This document shows positions 9,253 through 19,027 of a stretch of DNA of 63,743 bases, piece by piece (the stretch's first letter is position 1; each line of letters starts with the position of its first letter). The notes under the pieces are model-generated. The model ran no database searches, was not told where the DNA came from, and saw nothing but the letters and a program-made list of their open reading frames with translations. The DNA lies in the IMG/VR virus record IMGVR_UViG_3300050014_000315, positions 1 through 63,743 of that record. The stretch is one strand, 5' to 3'. The stretch comes from a virus. A program made the position numbers and the translations under genes.

Positions 9253-10650
9253 CTACCGAGCCAGAAGCGCGGCGGTGATAACCAACCCGGCCACCTGGGA
9301 AGTCGTACCAGCAGGCTTGGTGCTCAAGCGGTCTCCCTTTAGTAGGAACCGATTACCGAGTACGGCCAATGTCGCCACCTGGGTGGTTCGGACCGTGGAC
9401 TTCAGGTTGAACGCTCCGGTTGTGACTGACACGCCAGATCCAGGGGCCGTCGTGCCGCTGTCCGCCGTGACATCGATGGTAACGCCGCCTCCGTCATTGG
9501 CGATGACATCGTAGTTGGCGCGCAGATCCAGAATCTCGTAGGTCCGGTCGGCAATAAAGAATGCCGCTGCCGCTAGGCCAGTGAGGTCGCTCTGCCCTAC
9601 CACATGATGCTTCGCGTAGGTGATTTCCTTGCGCCCTTGCTGGTCTTCGGCCACGGTGATTGTGACGACCAAACCAACCAGCGCGGCAAAAGTGGCGCCG
9701 CTAAACGCGATAGACAAACGATCCCCTGTCGCCAGACGGAGTGTCGCCGCAGTTGCGGTGAGTGTACCGGGATAGACGACGTTTGCGGTCTGTGTCAGCA
9801 GAATTCCGACGTTCGTGTTGTCAGAAAGTAGGGATGTTCCGCCGCCGGCTGCCGTAGTCCCTGTATCCTTCGTGACGGTGAGTTTCACGCCAGCCGTGCT
9901 GGATTTCGTAGACCACCGCATGTCGATGCCGGTGACAACGTATGCGCGATTGGCGACAAACACGTACTGGTTCTGCACCAGGTCCGCATTCGCCTTCACA
10001 CTGTAGTTGACTGACCGGCAGACCCCGCCAGGAGCGAGGCTGATAGTTACGGACACGCCAGCCAGGGAAGTAGTCGTACCAGCTATCACGATGCCCAGAG
10101 AATCGCCCTTCGCTAGTTGCAGATCCACGGCGTCGCTGTCTCCGGTACCCGTGGCTGCCAGCGTAGCCGCCGTCACAGTCGCATTGGCGATGGCGTGCAG
10201 ATCAAACGTCCCGCTCATCAGCGAAGTACCGGAACCCGGCGCGGTGCCAGAAGGGCACTTCTCCACGTAGGCCGTGCCCGACACGGAACTCTGCGTTTTA
10301 TGGAACCAGTCGATGCCCACGACGCGGTACGGCTGATCCGCGATGAAAAACAGTTGGGTGGTGATCGAAGCGGCATCTTCGAGGGGGAATGTGATGGACT
10401 TCCGGTCGTAATTCGCCGCCGATTCAGCTAGCAAGATCCGGTTGTTGGCGTCTACGCTCAAAGCGCGAATATCATCGGTGTTGGCGGCGTTCCTCCACCG
10501 TTCCTCAAATGTATTATCCTTGGCAAAAGACGGGATAGTCCCCGAGTATTTGGTGGACGCGGGGTTGTTTCTCAGGCCGGAGCGCTCCAGAAACGGAGCG
10601 CGAATAGCCGCTGTGAGATTCTGGATCGTAGTGTTGCGACTCATTGTCAT
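9253..10650 (-). CDS. 465-aa structural protein with three tandem beta domains
   Basis: AAAGGAGAGA precedes the ATG. After ~80 residues the protein consists of three related ~110-residue units beginning FFIADQPYRVVGID, VFVANRAYVVTGID and FFIADRTYEILDLR. Each continues with a D(S)GTTAxGxGxS turn and ends in a hydrophobic VxITIxL strand. Such repeats fit a decoration, head-fibre or capsid-vertex protein built from a triplicated beta sandwich. The place after the connector genes supports a virion component. The family is not recognised. Confidence 0.7.
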   Translation of the reverse strand: MTMSRNTTIQNLTAAIRAPFLERSGLRNNPASTKYSGTIPSFAKDNTFEERWRNAANTDDIRALSVDANNRILLAESAANYDRKSITFPLEDAASITTQLFFIADQPYRVVGIDWFHKTQSSVSGTAYVEKCPSGTAPGSGTSLMSGTFDLHAIANATVTAATLAATGTGDSDAVDLQLAKGDSLGIVIAGTTTSLAGVSVTISLAPGGVCRSVNYSVKANADLVQNQYVFVANRAYVVTGIDMRWSTKSSTAGVKLTVTKDTGTTAAGGGTSLLSDNTNVGILLTQTANVVYPGTLTATAATLRLATGDRLSIAFSGATFAALVGLVVTITVAEDQQGRKEITYAKHHVVGQSDLTGLAAAAFFIADRTYEILDLRANYDVIANDGGGVTIDVTADSGTTAPGSGVSVTTGAFNLKSTVRTTQVATLAVLGNRFLLKGDRLSTKPAGTTSQVAGLVITAALLAR

Positions 10651-10704
10651 TCTCTCCTTTGGTGATGGTTGATGTCGGAAGCGCCGGTAAAGGCATTTCG
10701 GGGA

Positions 10705-11640
10705 TTACAGTAGATAATTCACGTCCTGATTGACGCGTAATCGATATGGGGGACGCTGCGTCGGAGTGCATTGAAGAGCGCGCACGCCAGTCTGAAGTAG
10801 TTCGCGCAGAATACCACCCGTAGCGTCAGCTTGCATAGTTGGGCCAAGAGCCATCGTATTGAGTTCCGATGCTCGATCACGAGCACCCCTGGATGACGCA
10901 GCAAGCCCCGCTGTGCGAATGGCAAGGAAATCAATGCTGTCATCGATGCCCGTCGTGTCGGTAGAGCCAGACACCGTCGCTGCGCTAGAGATGTACACGA
11001 TACGCAGTTCGCGGATTCCCGAGCACGGGGGAAAGCGTAGGGAGTCTTCTTCCCACGACACACTCCCCAATACCGGGTTGGAGTTGCTCACCTGTTCGAT
11101 ACGGTTTACCTGCGTCAGTGGAACGAACTGATCGCCTGATTTGGTAGCTGTACCCGTGGCCGCCGTGTACGTCCCGATTCCCACCGCTCCATTCAGCAGG
11201 AAGGTGGACGGGTCCGAATACGTGACGGCAAACATGCCGTTGGCCCCGACGATTCCGAGTATGCCGAAGACCACCGCCTGATCGCCGTTGATGAACGGAT
11301 GCCCCGCTGCCGTGACGGTGATAAATCCAGAACCAGACGCGGCGTTTGTGATCGCCACGCTGGTCAGATTTCCGCGCTCTTCAACCGCCTCGATCTCCCC
11401 GAGGTCCGTGATGCCTGCCGTCGCTGGGCTGAGGAAGCTTGTATTCGCGGGAAGGTCATAGAATACCGTCCGCTGAACGCGCGGATTGGCGACTCCCTGC
11501 ATGGCGCGGTAGAGTTCCCTCAGAGACATCTGGAAAGGCTGCTCCAGCGCCGTATTGGTGAAATCCTGCCCACCGGCAACGAGATCGTCACCGAGGTAGA
11601 ACCGCGCAGCATCCAACACCATTTGTTTCGTCGGGACCAT
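10705..11640 (-). CDS. 311-aa head-tail connector/tail-completion candidate
   Basis: The likely start is MVPTKQMVLDAARFY; an upstream arginine-rich extension in the same frame has no ribosome site. The N-terminal helical region (VLDAARFYLGDDL) resembles podoviral head-completion or tail-adaptor proteins. Residues ~90-190 form a beta module (HPFINGDQAVVFG...NGMF) like the FCCH-type modules of the tail proteins. A helical C-terminal region follows. Position between the capsid gene cluster and the tail genes supports an adaptor role. This is inference. Confidence 0.65.
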   Translation of the reverse strand: MVPTKQMVLDAARFYLGDDLVAGGQDFTNTALEQPFQMSLRELYRAMQGVANPRVQRTVFYDLPANTSFLSPATAGITDLGEIEAVEERGNLTSVAITNAASGSGFITVTAAGHPFINGDQAVVFGILGIVGANGMFAVTYSDPSTFLLNGAVGIGTYTAATGTATKSGDQFVPLTQVNRIEQVSNSNPVLGSVSWEEDSLRFPPCSGIRELRIVYISSAATVSGSTDTTGIDDSIDFLAIRTAGLAASSRGARDRASELNTMALGPTMQADATGGILRELLQTGVRALQCTPTQRPPYRLRVNQDVNYLL

Positions 11641-11647
11641 GTGAGCT

Positions 11648-12442
11648 TTACGCCGCCTTAGACGCCTTCTTCGCCGTGATCCGGTTCTCAAGGAACGCGA
11701 ACGCAGCGGGGTCTTCCAGCTTCTCCGGGATGAGGTCGTGCTTTACGTAGAAGTCCACCAGATCTACGCCGCACTCCTTGCAGACAAGCGCCTGAGCGCG
11801 GATCTGCTCACCGCAAGCGCGGCAAGCTTTCAATTCCACCTGCTCGATTTTGGGAACCCACGGAAGGTTGTTTGCCCCGAGCCATAGCGCCATTGATCGG
11901 TGCAGGTCGCTGATGTTTTTCACTTCCTGCTTGGCGTACATGACCGTGGCAGAGTTGATGAGGGCGAGCGCATACGCGGTCTGCCGGCGTCGCACTTCTG
12001 CCAATTCCTCGGCGGTCGGAACGTCCCCTGCGATGACCGTCACGCCAGGCCCCATATTTCCGTTACCCTCCACCACATCGGACGCCCAAGCGGTTACCAG
12101 CGTGCGCGCCACTTCGAGAGCGGAAAGCGGATGCGGGATAAACCTTTCTCCGTCCTGGGTGAAGTCGCGGCTCCACGTAAACGTATCGTACAGGCGGATG
12201 AGCGTGTGACCCTGGTTCACCTCGCACGGCGATTCATGATCCCGGAACAGCGGTTCCGTGGCGGGTACGCGCCCCGGATTGGAAGTACTCATGCGCTCCG
12301 GGTTGTACTCGCGGACGATAATCGCATCCCGCTTCGCTGCCGGATGCTGATAGGTGATGAGTCCGTTGTGCCTCGCGTAGTGCTCCACCGCGATGGGATA
12401 AACGGATAGGATCGTTCTACTGTTCGGGATGATGGTCGGCAT
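11648..12442 (-). CDS. 264-aa protein with C-terminal zinc ribbon, capsid cluster
   Basis: The function is unknown. The C-terminal third contains C-x2-C and C-x2-C pairs (CRACGEQ...CKECGVD), a treble-clef or zinc-ribbon pattern, followed by a Lys/Ala tail. The N-terminal two thirds are mixed alpha/beta with no recognised motif. The start overlaps the end of the preceding 200-aa gene by 26 bp. A role in the capsid or connector is suggested only by its neighbours. Confidence 0.7.
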   Translation of the reverse strand: MPTIIPNSRTILSVYPIAVEHYARHNGLITYQHPAAKRDAIIVREYNPERMSTSNPGRVPATEPLFRDHESPCEVNQGHTLIRLYDTFTWSRDFTQDGERFIPHPLSALEVARTLVTAWASDVVEGNGNMGPGVTVIAGDVPTAEELAEVRRRQTAYALALINSATVMYAKQEVKNISDLHRSMALWLGANNLPWVPKIEQVELKACRACGEQIRAQALVCKECGVDLVDFYVKHDLIPEKLEDPAAFAFLENRITAKKASKAA

Positions 12443-13019
12443 TTGCTTCCTTTGTGCCCCAACTGGGGTAGCTGATTGAATCTTTCGTGCCCTCGACGTG
12501 ATCGTATGTCGTAAGATCGTTCCTGATCCGGTCGTACATATTCGCCTTGCTGCGGGCTTCCTTCTTTTCGATGGTTTCGGTTGCGCGTCGCTCTACCTCT
12601 TCTGGGGTAACGCTGCGCTGTTTTCTGATCTCATCGATTGCGGCGGTAGTGAGTTCAATGCAAGGCTCCATACCAGGGTCCAAAACAACCGTCGTCGGGT
12701 AATACTGCCCAACGCGCGGCCATTCCAGGCTGTATCCGAAGTGCTTGCGCCACTCGCTTTCAGACGGAGATTCGATGAAATGGCACAGTATCCACTGGTG
12801 ATCCGCCACTAGGCACATCTTGCGAAGCGCGTACACGGGCCATGCTACGATCAGCCCAGTGTCCGGTTCCGCTTTGTAGTCGAACTTCCCGACAATCCGC
12901 ATCGGGTGGAGCATGGACGGGTCTTCTGACCACACCCACTTATAGAGCCCTTGCCCTGTTGCGACGCGCCCTAGATCTTGAGCGAGCCGGGTGTTCAGTT
13001 TTCGGATGTCATTGGTCAT
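12417..13019 (-). CDS. 200-aa hypothetical protein downstream of major capsid gene
   Basis: The chosen start is the ATG of MTNDIRKLNTRL. A GTG 36 bases earlier (13055) is possible, and neither has a good ribosome site. The middle contains Trp-rich beta segments (YKWVWSEDP, WPVYALRKM). The C-terminal ~70 residues are a charged helix rich in Glu, Lys and Arg. No family is recognised. It is likely a minor head protein or an assembly factor. Confidence 0.65.
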   Translation of the reverse strand: MTNDIRKLNTRLAQDLGRVATGQGLYKWVWSEDPSMLHPMRIVGKFDYKAEPDTGLIVAWPVYALRKMCLVADHQWILCHFIESPSESEWRKHFGYSLEWPRVGQYYPTTVVLDPGMEPCIELTTAAIDEIRKQRSVTPEEVERRATETIEKKEARSKANMYDRIRNDLTTYDHVEGTKDSISYPSWGTKEANADHHPEQ

Positions 13020-13092
13020 ATAGTGTGCGGAAAACGGGGCCGCGGGTTTGAGCACGGCCCCAGGGTGGACGTGGACGGAGGAAAATCAGCGA

Positions 13093-14400
13093 TTAATAGC
13101 CCGACGGTAGTGTGACATTTGAGATGTAGAAATTTGCTCCGGGGTCAAAGCAGACGAAATCATACGCCTGTTTGATAATGAAGTGGCGAGCGGCCTTGAG
13201 GTTGCCGGTGCTCATGCGGGACTCGAACACAGTTTTGCCGCCGACATCATGGAACTTGGTGTCGAACAACTGCGCGCGGCCCCAGACCTTCGGGTTGGTG
13301 AAGTCGAAGCGGCTGCGGTCCTGCCGTTTGGAAAGGTGGCAGGTGATGCCGCAGTAGTCGAAGGTTTCCTCATAGCCGATGTTGCTGGGCATGAGGTCAG
13401 TGGACTTCTGGGCCTTGTCGGTGCGGAAGATGGTATTCAGCGCAATACCGAGCGAATGGACGGAGGCGCGCTGGCTCATGTGGGCGATTCCGATTAGTCC
13501 CTTGACCACGGACGCATCGCGGCGGGCGATAATCCCGTCGAGACCGAGCAGCCCGTGCTGGAAGGTCAGCGAACTGGAAGCGTTGATAACGGTTGGCACC
13601 AACTGAGGGATGGTGCTCTTCAATTGACCGAGGTAGTAATTCGTGGTGGTGGCGTCGTTCGCATAGTACAGACCGTGGCGGAAACTGTCGCCCGTAAGCG
13701 GGGCAGTCAGGTTGGCGAACGTCAGGATGTCGGTCGTCGCGCCGTCAGTGATCGTGCCATTGAAATAGACGACCTTGTTGGTGTAGTCAATGTGGTCGAT
13801 TTGCAGCGGGATCACACTGGTAACGCGCTTTGTGGTACCGAGCGTATCGAACACGCTGACCACCATTCCCTCGCGGAGTTTGCCGATACCGAGGTAATCG
13901 GTGGCTCCAGCGAACGTCATGGAATCGCCGCCGGACCATGCGCCGGACGAATACAGGCTGGAGGAATTGGTCAACTTGCCGCTTCCGTCGCCGTGGAATG
14001 CGATGTCGTCGTAGACCTTCATTTCATCCATCGCCTCGTTCAACTGCTTGGCGAAGACGTTCACGACAGCTTGGCCGGGCTTGCTGGTGGTGTCGATGGA
14101 CTCTTCGGACACCTCAACCACATAATCCGAGTAGATGTAGCCTGCCGTGAGCTTGTTGATCTTCATTCCCGACCCGGAACCCATGTCCCCGGCGTCCGCG
14201 TTGTACTTCTGGTAGGAACCACCACGGAACAACCGGATGGGGATGCGGTAGAGCTTCTGGGAAATGGTTTCGACCTCGCCGCCTTTGCCGATGAGGCCGG
14301 AAATCTGATCCGAGGACTCAAAATAGTCCTGGAGTTTGTTGCGTACCTTCTCGATGTTCGCTTCTAGCGAAGATGCTTTCAACGCTACGTTGTCAGCCAT
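13093..14400 (-). CDS. major capsid protein
   Basis: This is 435 aa with AGGAGAATTC before the ATG. It follows the scaffold gene, as the main coat gene normally does. The N-terminus is helical (NIEKVRNKLQDYFESS). It is followed by a segment with SQKLYRIPIRLFRGGSYQ and then beta-rich regions, in a style like the N4-gp56/P22-type HK97-fold coat proteins. Assignment to an HK97-fold coat is well supported by order (portal-scaffold-coat) and length. The exact family is not proven. Confidence 0.8.
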   Translation of the reverse strand: MADNVALKASSLEANIEKVRNKLQDYFESSDQISGLIGKGGEVETISQKLYRIPIRLFRGGSYQKYNADAGDMGSGSGMKINKLTAGYIYSDYVVEVSEESIDTTSKPGQAVVNVFAKQLNEAMDEMKVYDDIAFHGDGSGKLTNSSSLYSSGAWSGGDSMTFAGATDYLGIGKLREGMVVSVFDTLGTTKRVTSVIPLQIDHIDYTNKVVYFNGTITDGATTDILTFANLTAPLTGDSFRHGLYYANDATTTNYYLGQLKSTIPQLVPTVINASSSLTFQHGLLGLDGIIARRDASVVKGLIGIAHMSQRASVHSLGIALNTIFRTDKAQKSTDLMPSNIGYEETFDYCGITCHLSKRQDRSRFDFTNPKVWGRAQLFDTKFHDVGGKTVFESRMSTGNLKAARHFIIKQAYDFVCFDPGANFYISNVTLPSGY

Positions 14401-14439
14401 GATGAATTCTCCTGATGTTGGAAGTTGTCAGGAACGCCG

Positions 14440-15762
14440 TTAAGCCTGCATATCCGCTGCAATCCGCCGGAAATTGAAATCACTCAGAGTCTCGCCTGGA
14501 TTCCGCTTGAGTTCAGGAATGATGGACTGGGCGCGCGGCGCGCCGCCGGATGCCGGGCCAACTTTGGCCGCTCCCTTTGCTAAAGCTACGTGCCGTGCAT
14601 CGGACGCAGCCTTGATGCCCTTACTCGCTTCCGCAATAAACTTTCCACGGATCGTGTGGATTGCTTGTCGCGTCATATTCGTCCAAATGGAGACGATAGC
14701 CTGTTTATCCGCAGGCGACTGCGTGCGTTTGGCTTTCTCCACTGCCAGATCGTACTGGCGGCGGCCCGCGGAGTTCTTATTCAATGCCTCCTGGCACTGA
14801 TCTACGAACGCCTTGCGAACCGAATTAAATGTCAAATCGTTGGGATAGTGCTGTTTCAATGGCGCGAGTACTTTATCGACATCTGCCGATGTGCCCGCGT
14901 TGATCTCTTGGATTGCCGACTGGTAGAAGCCGTTCCACTTGGCTTCCGTCGTCTGCTTGTTGATCCCCTGCAACTGGGCGCGGGCTTCAGCCAACTGGCG
15001 TACCGTCTCATTCGGTGCCGGAGTCCCCTTGCCCTGCCGCATCAACTGCTGAATCTGTTCGTCGCTTCGATAGGAACCGGGCTGCGCATCGGGTCCGCCG
15101 GCCAGCCACCATTCCATCGCCCGCGCGTTATCGAGCACGTACTTTTGGATATTGGCATCTTCAAATTGTGAGCCACGCTGATACATCCAGTCGATGGCAC
15201 GCTGCAATACCGGGGTAGCGACCGCCTGATATGCCTGTGGATTCGCTTTGGCGAGATAGTCGGGCAATTGCGCCGCGACCGTCTTCATCCCATCGGGAGA
15301 GAACGTGTTCCAATTATGGATGAACTGCTGCGCGTTCTCCGGGTCGGCGGAAGAGAAATCGTGCTCCATCGCGAGTCGGTCGGAGTATGCCGTCTGCATC
15401 CCAGCCACTTCTTCGATGGGAGGGAAGAGCGAGATGTCCACGCGGCCGTCTTCACCCACGATGCCGAGGGCTTTACCGAGTTCGCGGGCATATTTGTACC
15501 CGCTGTGAACCGTTTTCCAGCGGGAGTCCGTCAGATTCTCGATCTCCGGCTTTTCGTCTTCGGAAGGCTCGGGCGGAGTTGCGTTGGGGTCCGTTTCTTC
15601 TTCGGGTGCGATGGCATCCGGTACCTCTATCGGCGCATCGTCGCCATCCGGGATATCGTTCACTTCTGCCGTGGTTTCAGCTGAAATCGGCGGCGCTTCC
15701 GGGGTCGCTGGCGCATCTGGCGCAGCGAGATCGGCGGAGATCATATCGAGTGTATCGGCCAT
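14440..15762 (-). CDS. capsid scaffolding protein
   Basis: This is 440 aa with a very acidic, Pro/Glu/Asp-rich N-terminal ~90 residues, a helical middle, and a long Gln/Ala/Lys-rich helical region ending in a basic C-terminal segment. That is the usual charge layout of scaffold proteins, in which the basic end binds coat. It lies exactly between portal and coat genes. No protease motif is visible. Confidence 0.7.
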   Translation of the reverse strand: MADTLDMISADLAAPDAPATPEAPPISAETTAEVNDIPDGDDAPIEVPDAIAPEEETDPNATPPEPSEDEKPEIENLTDSRWKTVHSGYKYARELGKALGIVGEDGRVDISLFPPIEEVAGMQTAYSDRLAMEHDFSSADPENAQQFIHNWNTFSPDGMKTVAAQLPDYLAKANPQAYQAVATPVLQRAIDWMYQRGSQFEDANIQKYVLDNARAMEWWLAGGPDAQPGSYRSDEQIQQLMRQGKGTPAPNETVRQLAEARAQLQGINKQTTEAKWNGFYQSAIQEINAGTSADVDKVLAPLKQHYPNDLTFNSVRKAFVDQCQEALNKNSAGRRQYDLAVEKAKRTQSPADKQAIVSIWTNMTRQAIHTIRGKFIAEASKGIKAASDARHVALAKGAAKVGPASGGAPRAQSIIPELKRNPGETLSDFNFRRIAADMQA

Positions 15763-15801
15763 ACTGTTTTGGTGGTTCCTTTCCCCATCTGGGGCGGTGA
15801 T

Positions 15802-18183
15802 TTACGCTTGCTGCCCATTTGCCGCCATCTGGGGCGGATGGGCCAATTTCGGCAGGTTGTTTTGGCCTGGGAAGGGTAGAACATTATGCCCTTCCGGGGC
15901 CGGCGGATGGCCCGTGGGAGCCCCAGACGGTCCTTGGTGCTGTCCTGGAGCCGGAGGCCCATCGGCAGGCGCTGGAGTGGCCGGAATACCCGGAGCGCCC
16001 GCATCTGGAGGCGGTGGCATCGTCAAATCGAGATGCGCCATGCCCCAGGCGACTACATTGCTGTATCCATCCGGTTTGGTGTCCTTTGCAATCCTCCCTG
16101 GATCGCTCTGGCACCATTCTTTGACGATTTGCGCCGAAAGCGCATGATCGTCTTCGAAAATGTCGATAGGCACGCTGGGATCTACCTTCCCCGTGGCCGG
16201 GTCATGTATGGGAGACGACTGGAGAAGCTCTCCGATGACCTTGTAGACCTTATCGCGGTTGTCGAGGTTCGGAAGTACCCATCCGTCCATGCCAAGTACC
16301 TGCTGGATCTGCGGAAGATTGTTGGGGTGCTGTAATCCGAGCATCCCCCAGACCGCTGGGCCTTTGTCAAGCAAACTCATGAAGAAGTCGCGCCGTTGAT
16401 TCCATGGAATCGGCATCTGCTCTTCGGTTTCGCAATGGAACTCTCCGGTTTCAAGTTCCGCGAGACTCGCAAGCTGCGATCCCTCTCCCTCATCTGCCGC
16501 TCCGTGCGCCGCGCCATACTTGGCGAACAGGCGTATGCCATTTTCGATGGATTTCGCCCAAAAAGAGCGCATTTCAGACCAAACCAAGCTCCATTGCATG
16601 AGCGCCTGGTTGCGGTCAAGTTCCGCCTGGTGCGCCGTCTTCTGCGGGCCGCCCGCTCCGCCAAAAACCGATGGAAGCGCGCCGCTGATCTCGCGGCCTG
16701 TTTCCCAGAGTGCATCGGTCCAGCGCCCGACTTCGGTATTCAACTCGGAAACGGGTGCCTTCCAGATGGAATTCTGGAGTTGCTGCCCTACTCCTGCTTT
16801 CGCCGGCACACCCTCACCCGGCAATAGCGCATGTTTCCGCATCTGCGCGGGGTCAAGTACCTGCGGGTCGAACAGAAACCACGGGATTGACCGTTCCGCC
16901 GTCTCCACGGCGATATTGTGCATGTCATTCGTGATGTCCTGAATACCAATGAGGTCAGCACAGATAGGATCGGCGTAGATGTACTCCGAAACATCCGGCT
17001 TGCAGTGCGTCCAATGGTCCTGGATGCGTTCTTCCTCAATATCCACGATCTCCCCGAGCACGATGGTCAGTTTCGCGCCGGTCGGGAAGTTCTCTACGAG
17101 CATCTGGCGGTTCTGATCGCTCTTAACCAACTCGTACATCAGCGGATGGAGCCAAATGCGCGTGTACAGCGTCCGATTCTTACGGCTCGTGCTCTGAAGG
17201 CTCATCGGAGACGCGGCGGTATCGCGCGCAATCGTCCCCTGAGTGGCTGCATTGCCTCCGGTCGTCCCAGAAGATGTGAACCCGCCGTCATCCTTCAGCT
17301 TTTCGCGCAACTGAGGATAGAGCTTGAGGATGCGCCCCGTGTGCTCATCGTATTCGTAGAGCAACCATGGCAATTCTTCGATGGATTTCACGTAGAACGG
17401 CGTGGTCACTTCAAACACCGTCGCCAGTGCGAATTCCACGGCACCTTTGGGGTACGACTTACTCCCAGTGACCGTGGGCACTTGATCGTTCTGGGGCGGC
17501 GTGTATTCGTCTTCGGTCAGTTCTGCGCCGCACTGCGGGCAGGTTCCGGTTGATTCTGGCTCTGGAGTGTCCGTCCCGCATTGCATACAATGGAACGAGC
17601 CCGGCTCGCCCTGCTGGTCCTTCAATTCATATACGGGCTCATCCGTCGTACCGTACTTCTCGGCATCCGCGACGTAAGTCTGATACCCAAATGTGGTGCT
17701 GATCTTCCAGAGGTTGCTAGCAAGCTGCCGCTGCTGCCGGTCCACTTCCCAATCGAAGTAGAAGCGGCGCGCCTCAATGTCCGCTCGCCGGGCGATGCGG
17801 ATAGCCTCTTCGTCGTCTGAACGATTCGGCATACATTTGACGGTCGGCGCGCGCTGTCCTAGAATTGCGACGAACTTCTTGCGATCACCGCGTAGGCGGT
17901 TTATTACATTGTCATATCTTCCGCGCGTCGTGCTCTGATCGCTGTACTTCGTGTTGCCAAGCGGAGTCCAGTCTGCAATCTGCCCGGAAACCATCTGGGG
18001 GACTAGATACTGACGGCCTTTGTCGTAGAGGACGTTTTTCTTTGCTTGCGCGTATTGGTAGACCTTCTCAACATCGATATCGCCACGAACATCGGACGCT
18101 ACGAGATTCATCAGGTCGTCTTTCAACGTGCCGATGATCTGCTCTTTGCTGGGTGCGGGTTGTGCGGCGCCGAGTTCTACCAT
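15802..18183 (-). CDS. portal protein with an internal zinc ribbon
   Basis: This 793-aa protein would form the dodecameric DNA channel at one capsid vertex. Residues ~35-170 match the N-terminal pattern of large podoviral portals (RQYLVPQMVSGQIADW). Unusually, C199, C202, C215 and C218 (CMQC...CPQC) form a rubredoxin-like zinc knuckle inside the protein. The C-terminal ~60 residues are Pro/Gly/Ala-rich and disordered. It overlaps its upstream neighbour closely (TAG-GAT-ATG). Portal identity rests on length, the order terL-portal-scaffold-coat, and these patterns. Confidence 0.8.
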   Translation of the reverse strand: MVELGAAQPAPSKEQIIGTLKDDLMNLVASDVRGDIDVEKVYQYAQAKKNVLYDKGRQYLVPQMVSGQIADWTPLGNTKYSDQSTTRGRYDNVINRLRGDRKKFVAILGQRAPTVKCMPNRSDDEEAIRIARRADIEARRFYFDWEVDRQQRQLASNLWKISTTFGYQTYVADAEKYGTTDEPVYELKDQQGEPGSFHCMQCGTDTPEPESTGTCPQCGAELTEDEYTPPQNDQVPTVTGSKSYPKGAVEFALATVFEVTTPFYVKSIEELPWLLYEYDEHTGRILKLYPQLREKLKDDGGFTSSGTTGGNAATQGTIARDTAASPMSLQSTSRKNRTLYTRIWLHPLMYELVKSDQNRQMLVENFPTGAKLTIVLGEIVDIEEERIQDHWTHCKPDVSEYIYADPICADLIGIQDITNDMHNIAVETAERSIPWFLFDPQVLDPAQMRKHALLPGEGVPAKAGVGQQLQNSIWKAPVSELNTEVGRWTDALWETGREISGALPSVFGGAGGPQKTAHQAELDRNQALMQWSLVWSEMRSFWAKSIENGIRLFAKYGAAHGAADEGEGSQLASLAELETGEFHCETEEQMPIPWNQRRDFFMSLLDKGPAVWGMLGLQHPNNLPQIQQVLGMDGWVLPNLDNRDKVYKVIGELLQSSPIHDPATGKVDPSVPIDIFEDDHALSAQIVKEWCQSDPGRIAKDTKPDGYSNVVAWGMAHLDLTMPPPPDAGAPGIPATPAPADGPPAPGQHQGPSGAPTGHPPAPEGHNVLPFPGQNNLPKLAHPPQMAANGQQA

Positions 18184-18186
18184 ATC

Positions 18187-18621
18187 CTACTGTGATTTAC
18201 CGCTGGGGTTATTCCCTTCCATGCCGCCCGCATATTGCGCGTAGAACGCCCGTGTTTCAGCCTCAACTTCAAGCCGCGCCTGCGACCGGGGACGTTCGAT
18301 AATCTCCGGCGCCTGCGAATATTCGGGAAGCGTCGGGGCGCCTGAGTAGATCTTGTGCCCGAATTGCATTTGCGCGAGGAAATCGGCAACCAACTCCGTA
18401 GAGTGGACGGTCTTTCCGCGCGCTTCCGCGAGTTCCGTCAGGATACGTTCATTCTCGGCTTCGAGGTATCGAACACGATCTTGCGCCTTGATCTTTGCTG
18501 AGTTTTCCGCTTGGATTTCCGCATTGTGAACCTCTCGCAACTGCTGCTCAGAGCGCGCCGCGTGCTGGAGCTGTGATTCCAGTTCGCGGAAAGCCGAGAA
18601 TAGCCTAAGAAACCATGGCAC
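18187..18621 (-). CDS. 144-aa coiled-coil protein between terL and portal
   Basis: GTG start with GGAG seven bases upstream, the ribosome site lying in the end of the preceding gene. Residues ~10-75 are a strongly charged heptad-like helix (RELESQLQHAARSEQQLREV). The C-terminus is polar. It has no recognised family. The position next to the portal suggests a head assembly or packaging accessory role. Confidence 0.65.
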   Translation of the reverse strand: MPWFLRLFSAFRELESQLQHAARSEQQLREVHNAEIQAENSAKIKAQDRVRYLEAENERILTELAEARGKTVHSTELVADFLAQMQFGHKIYSGAPTLPEYSQAPEIIERPRSQARLEVEAETRAFYAQYAGGMEGNNPSGKSQ

Positions 18622-18622
18622 T

Positions 18623-19018
18623 CTACTGCTCCATCCCTTCGCCCATATCAGCGCCCATCCCGCCGGCGGGCTCCACGGATTCTTGGCCTTCGCTCAATGC
18701 CCTACCGAGGGCGCTCAGGAAGGCACCAGCGGCTTCGCGCGCCTTGGATGGGTCATGGATACCAACCGATGCGCCAGCGGCTTCAATCTCCTGGAGCATC
18801 TTCGCGCCGCTCTCTTCCTGCGCCTCATACTCCGGCGTTTCCGCCGCTTCATGCTCGGGGGTGGGGGACATCCCCGGCGTGGGCTTCTTCGGGCGGCCGC
18901 CTACGCCGATGACAACCGCAAGGTCCGGCTTCTTCGCCGGACCGCCAAATGGCGGTGGCGGGGTCGAGCGTTTCCGGGGGCCTGCGCCCACGCCGAGATT
19001 GCTGAACTTGGGACTCAT
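18623..19018 (-). CDS. 131-aa low-complexity protein downstream of terL
   Basis: AGGAGAAA precedes the ATG. The first half is Pro/Gly/Lys-rich (GRPKKPTPG repeats). The second half has a short helical segment (DPSKAREAAGAFLSALGRAL) and ends in an acidic Gly/Met tail. It is not recognised. It sits between the terminase and coiled-coil genes with 1-10 base gaps, so it is clearly part of the late operon. Confidence 0.65.
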   Translation of the reverse strand: MSPKFSNLGVGAGPRKRSTPPPPFGGPAKKPDLAVVIGVGGRPKKPTPGMSPTPEHEAAETPEYEAQEESGAKMLQEIEAAGASVGIHDPSKAREAAGAFLSALGRALSEGQESVEPAGGMGADMGEGMEQ

Positions 19019-19027
19019 AGATTTCTC

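Noticed and set aside
13555-14367. 270-codon plus-strand frame opposite the major capsid gene
   Set aside because: It has no ribosome site and no start context, and has the Val/Gly/Arg-rich composition typical of a frame opposite a real gene.
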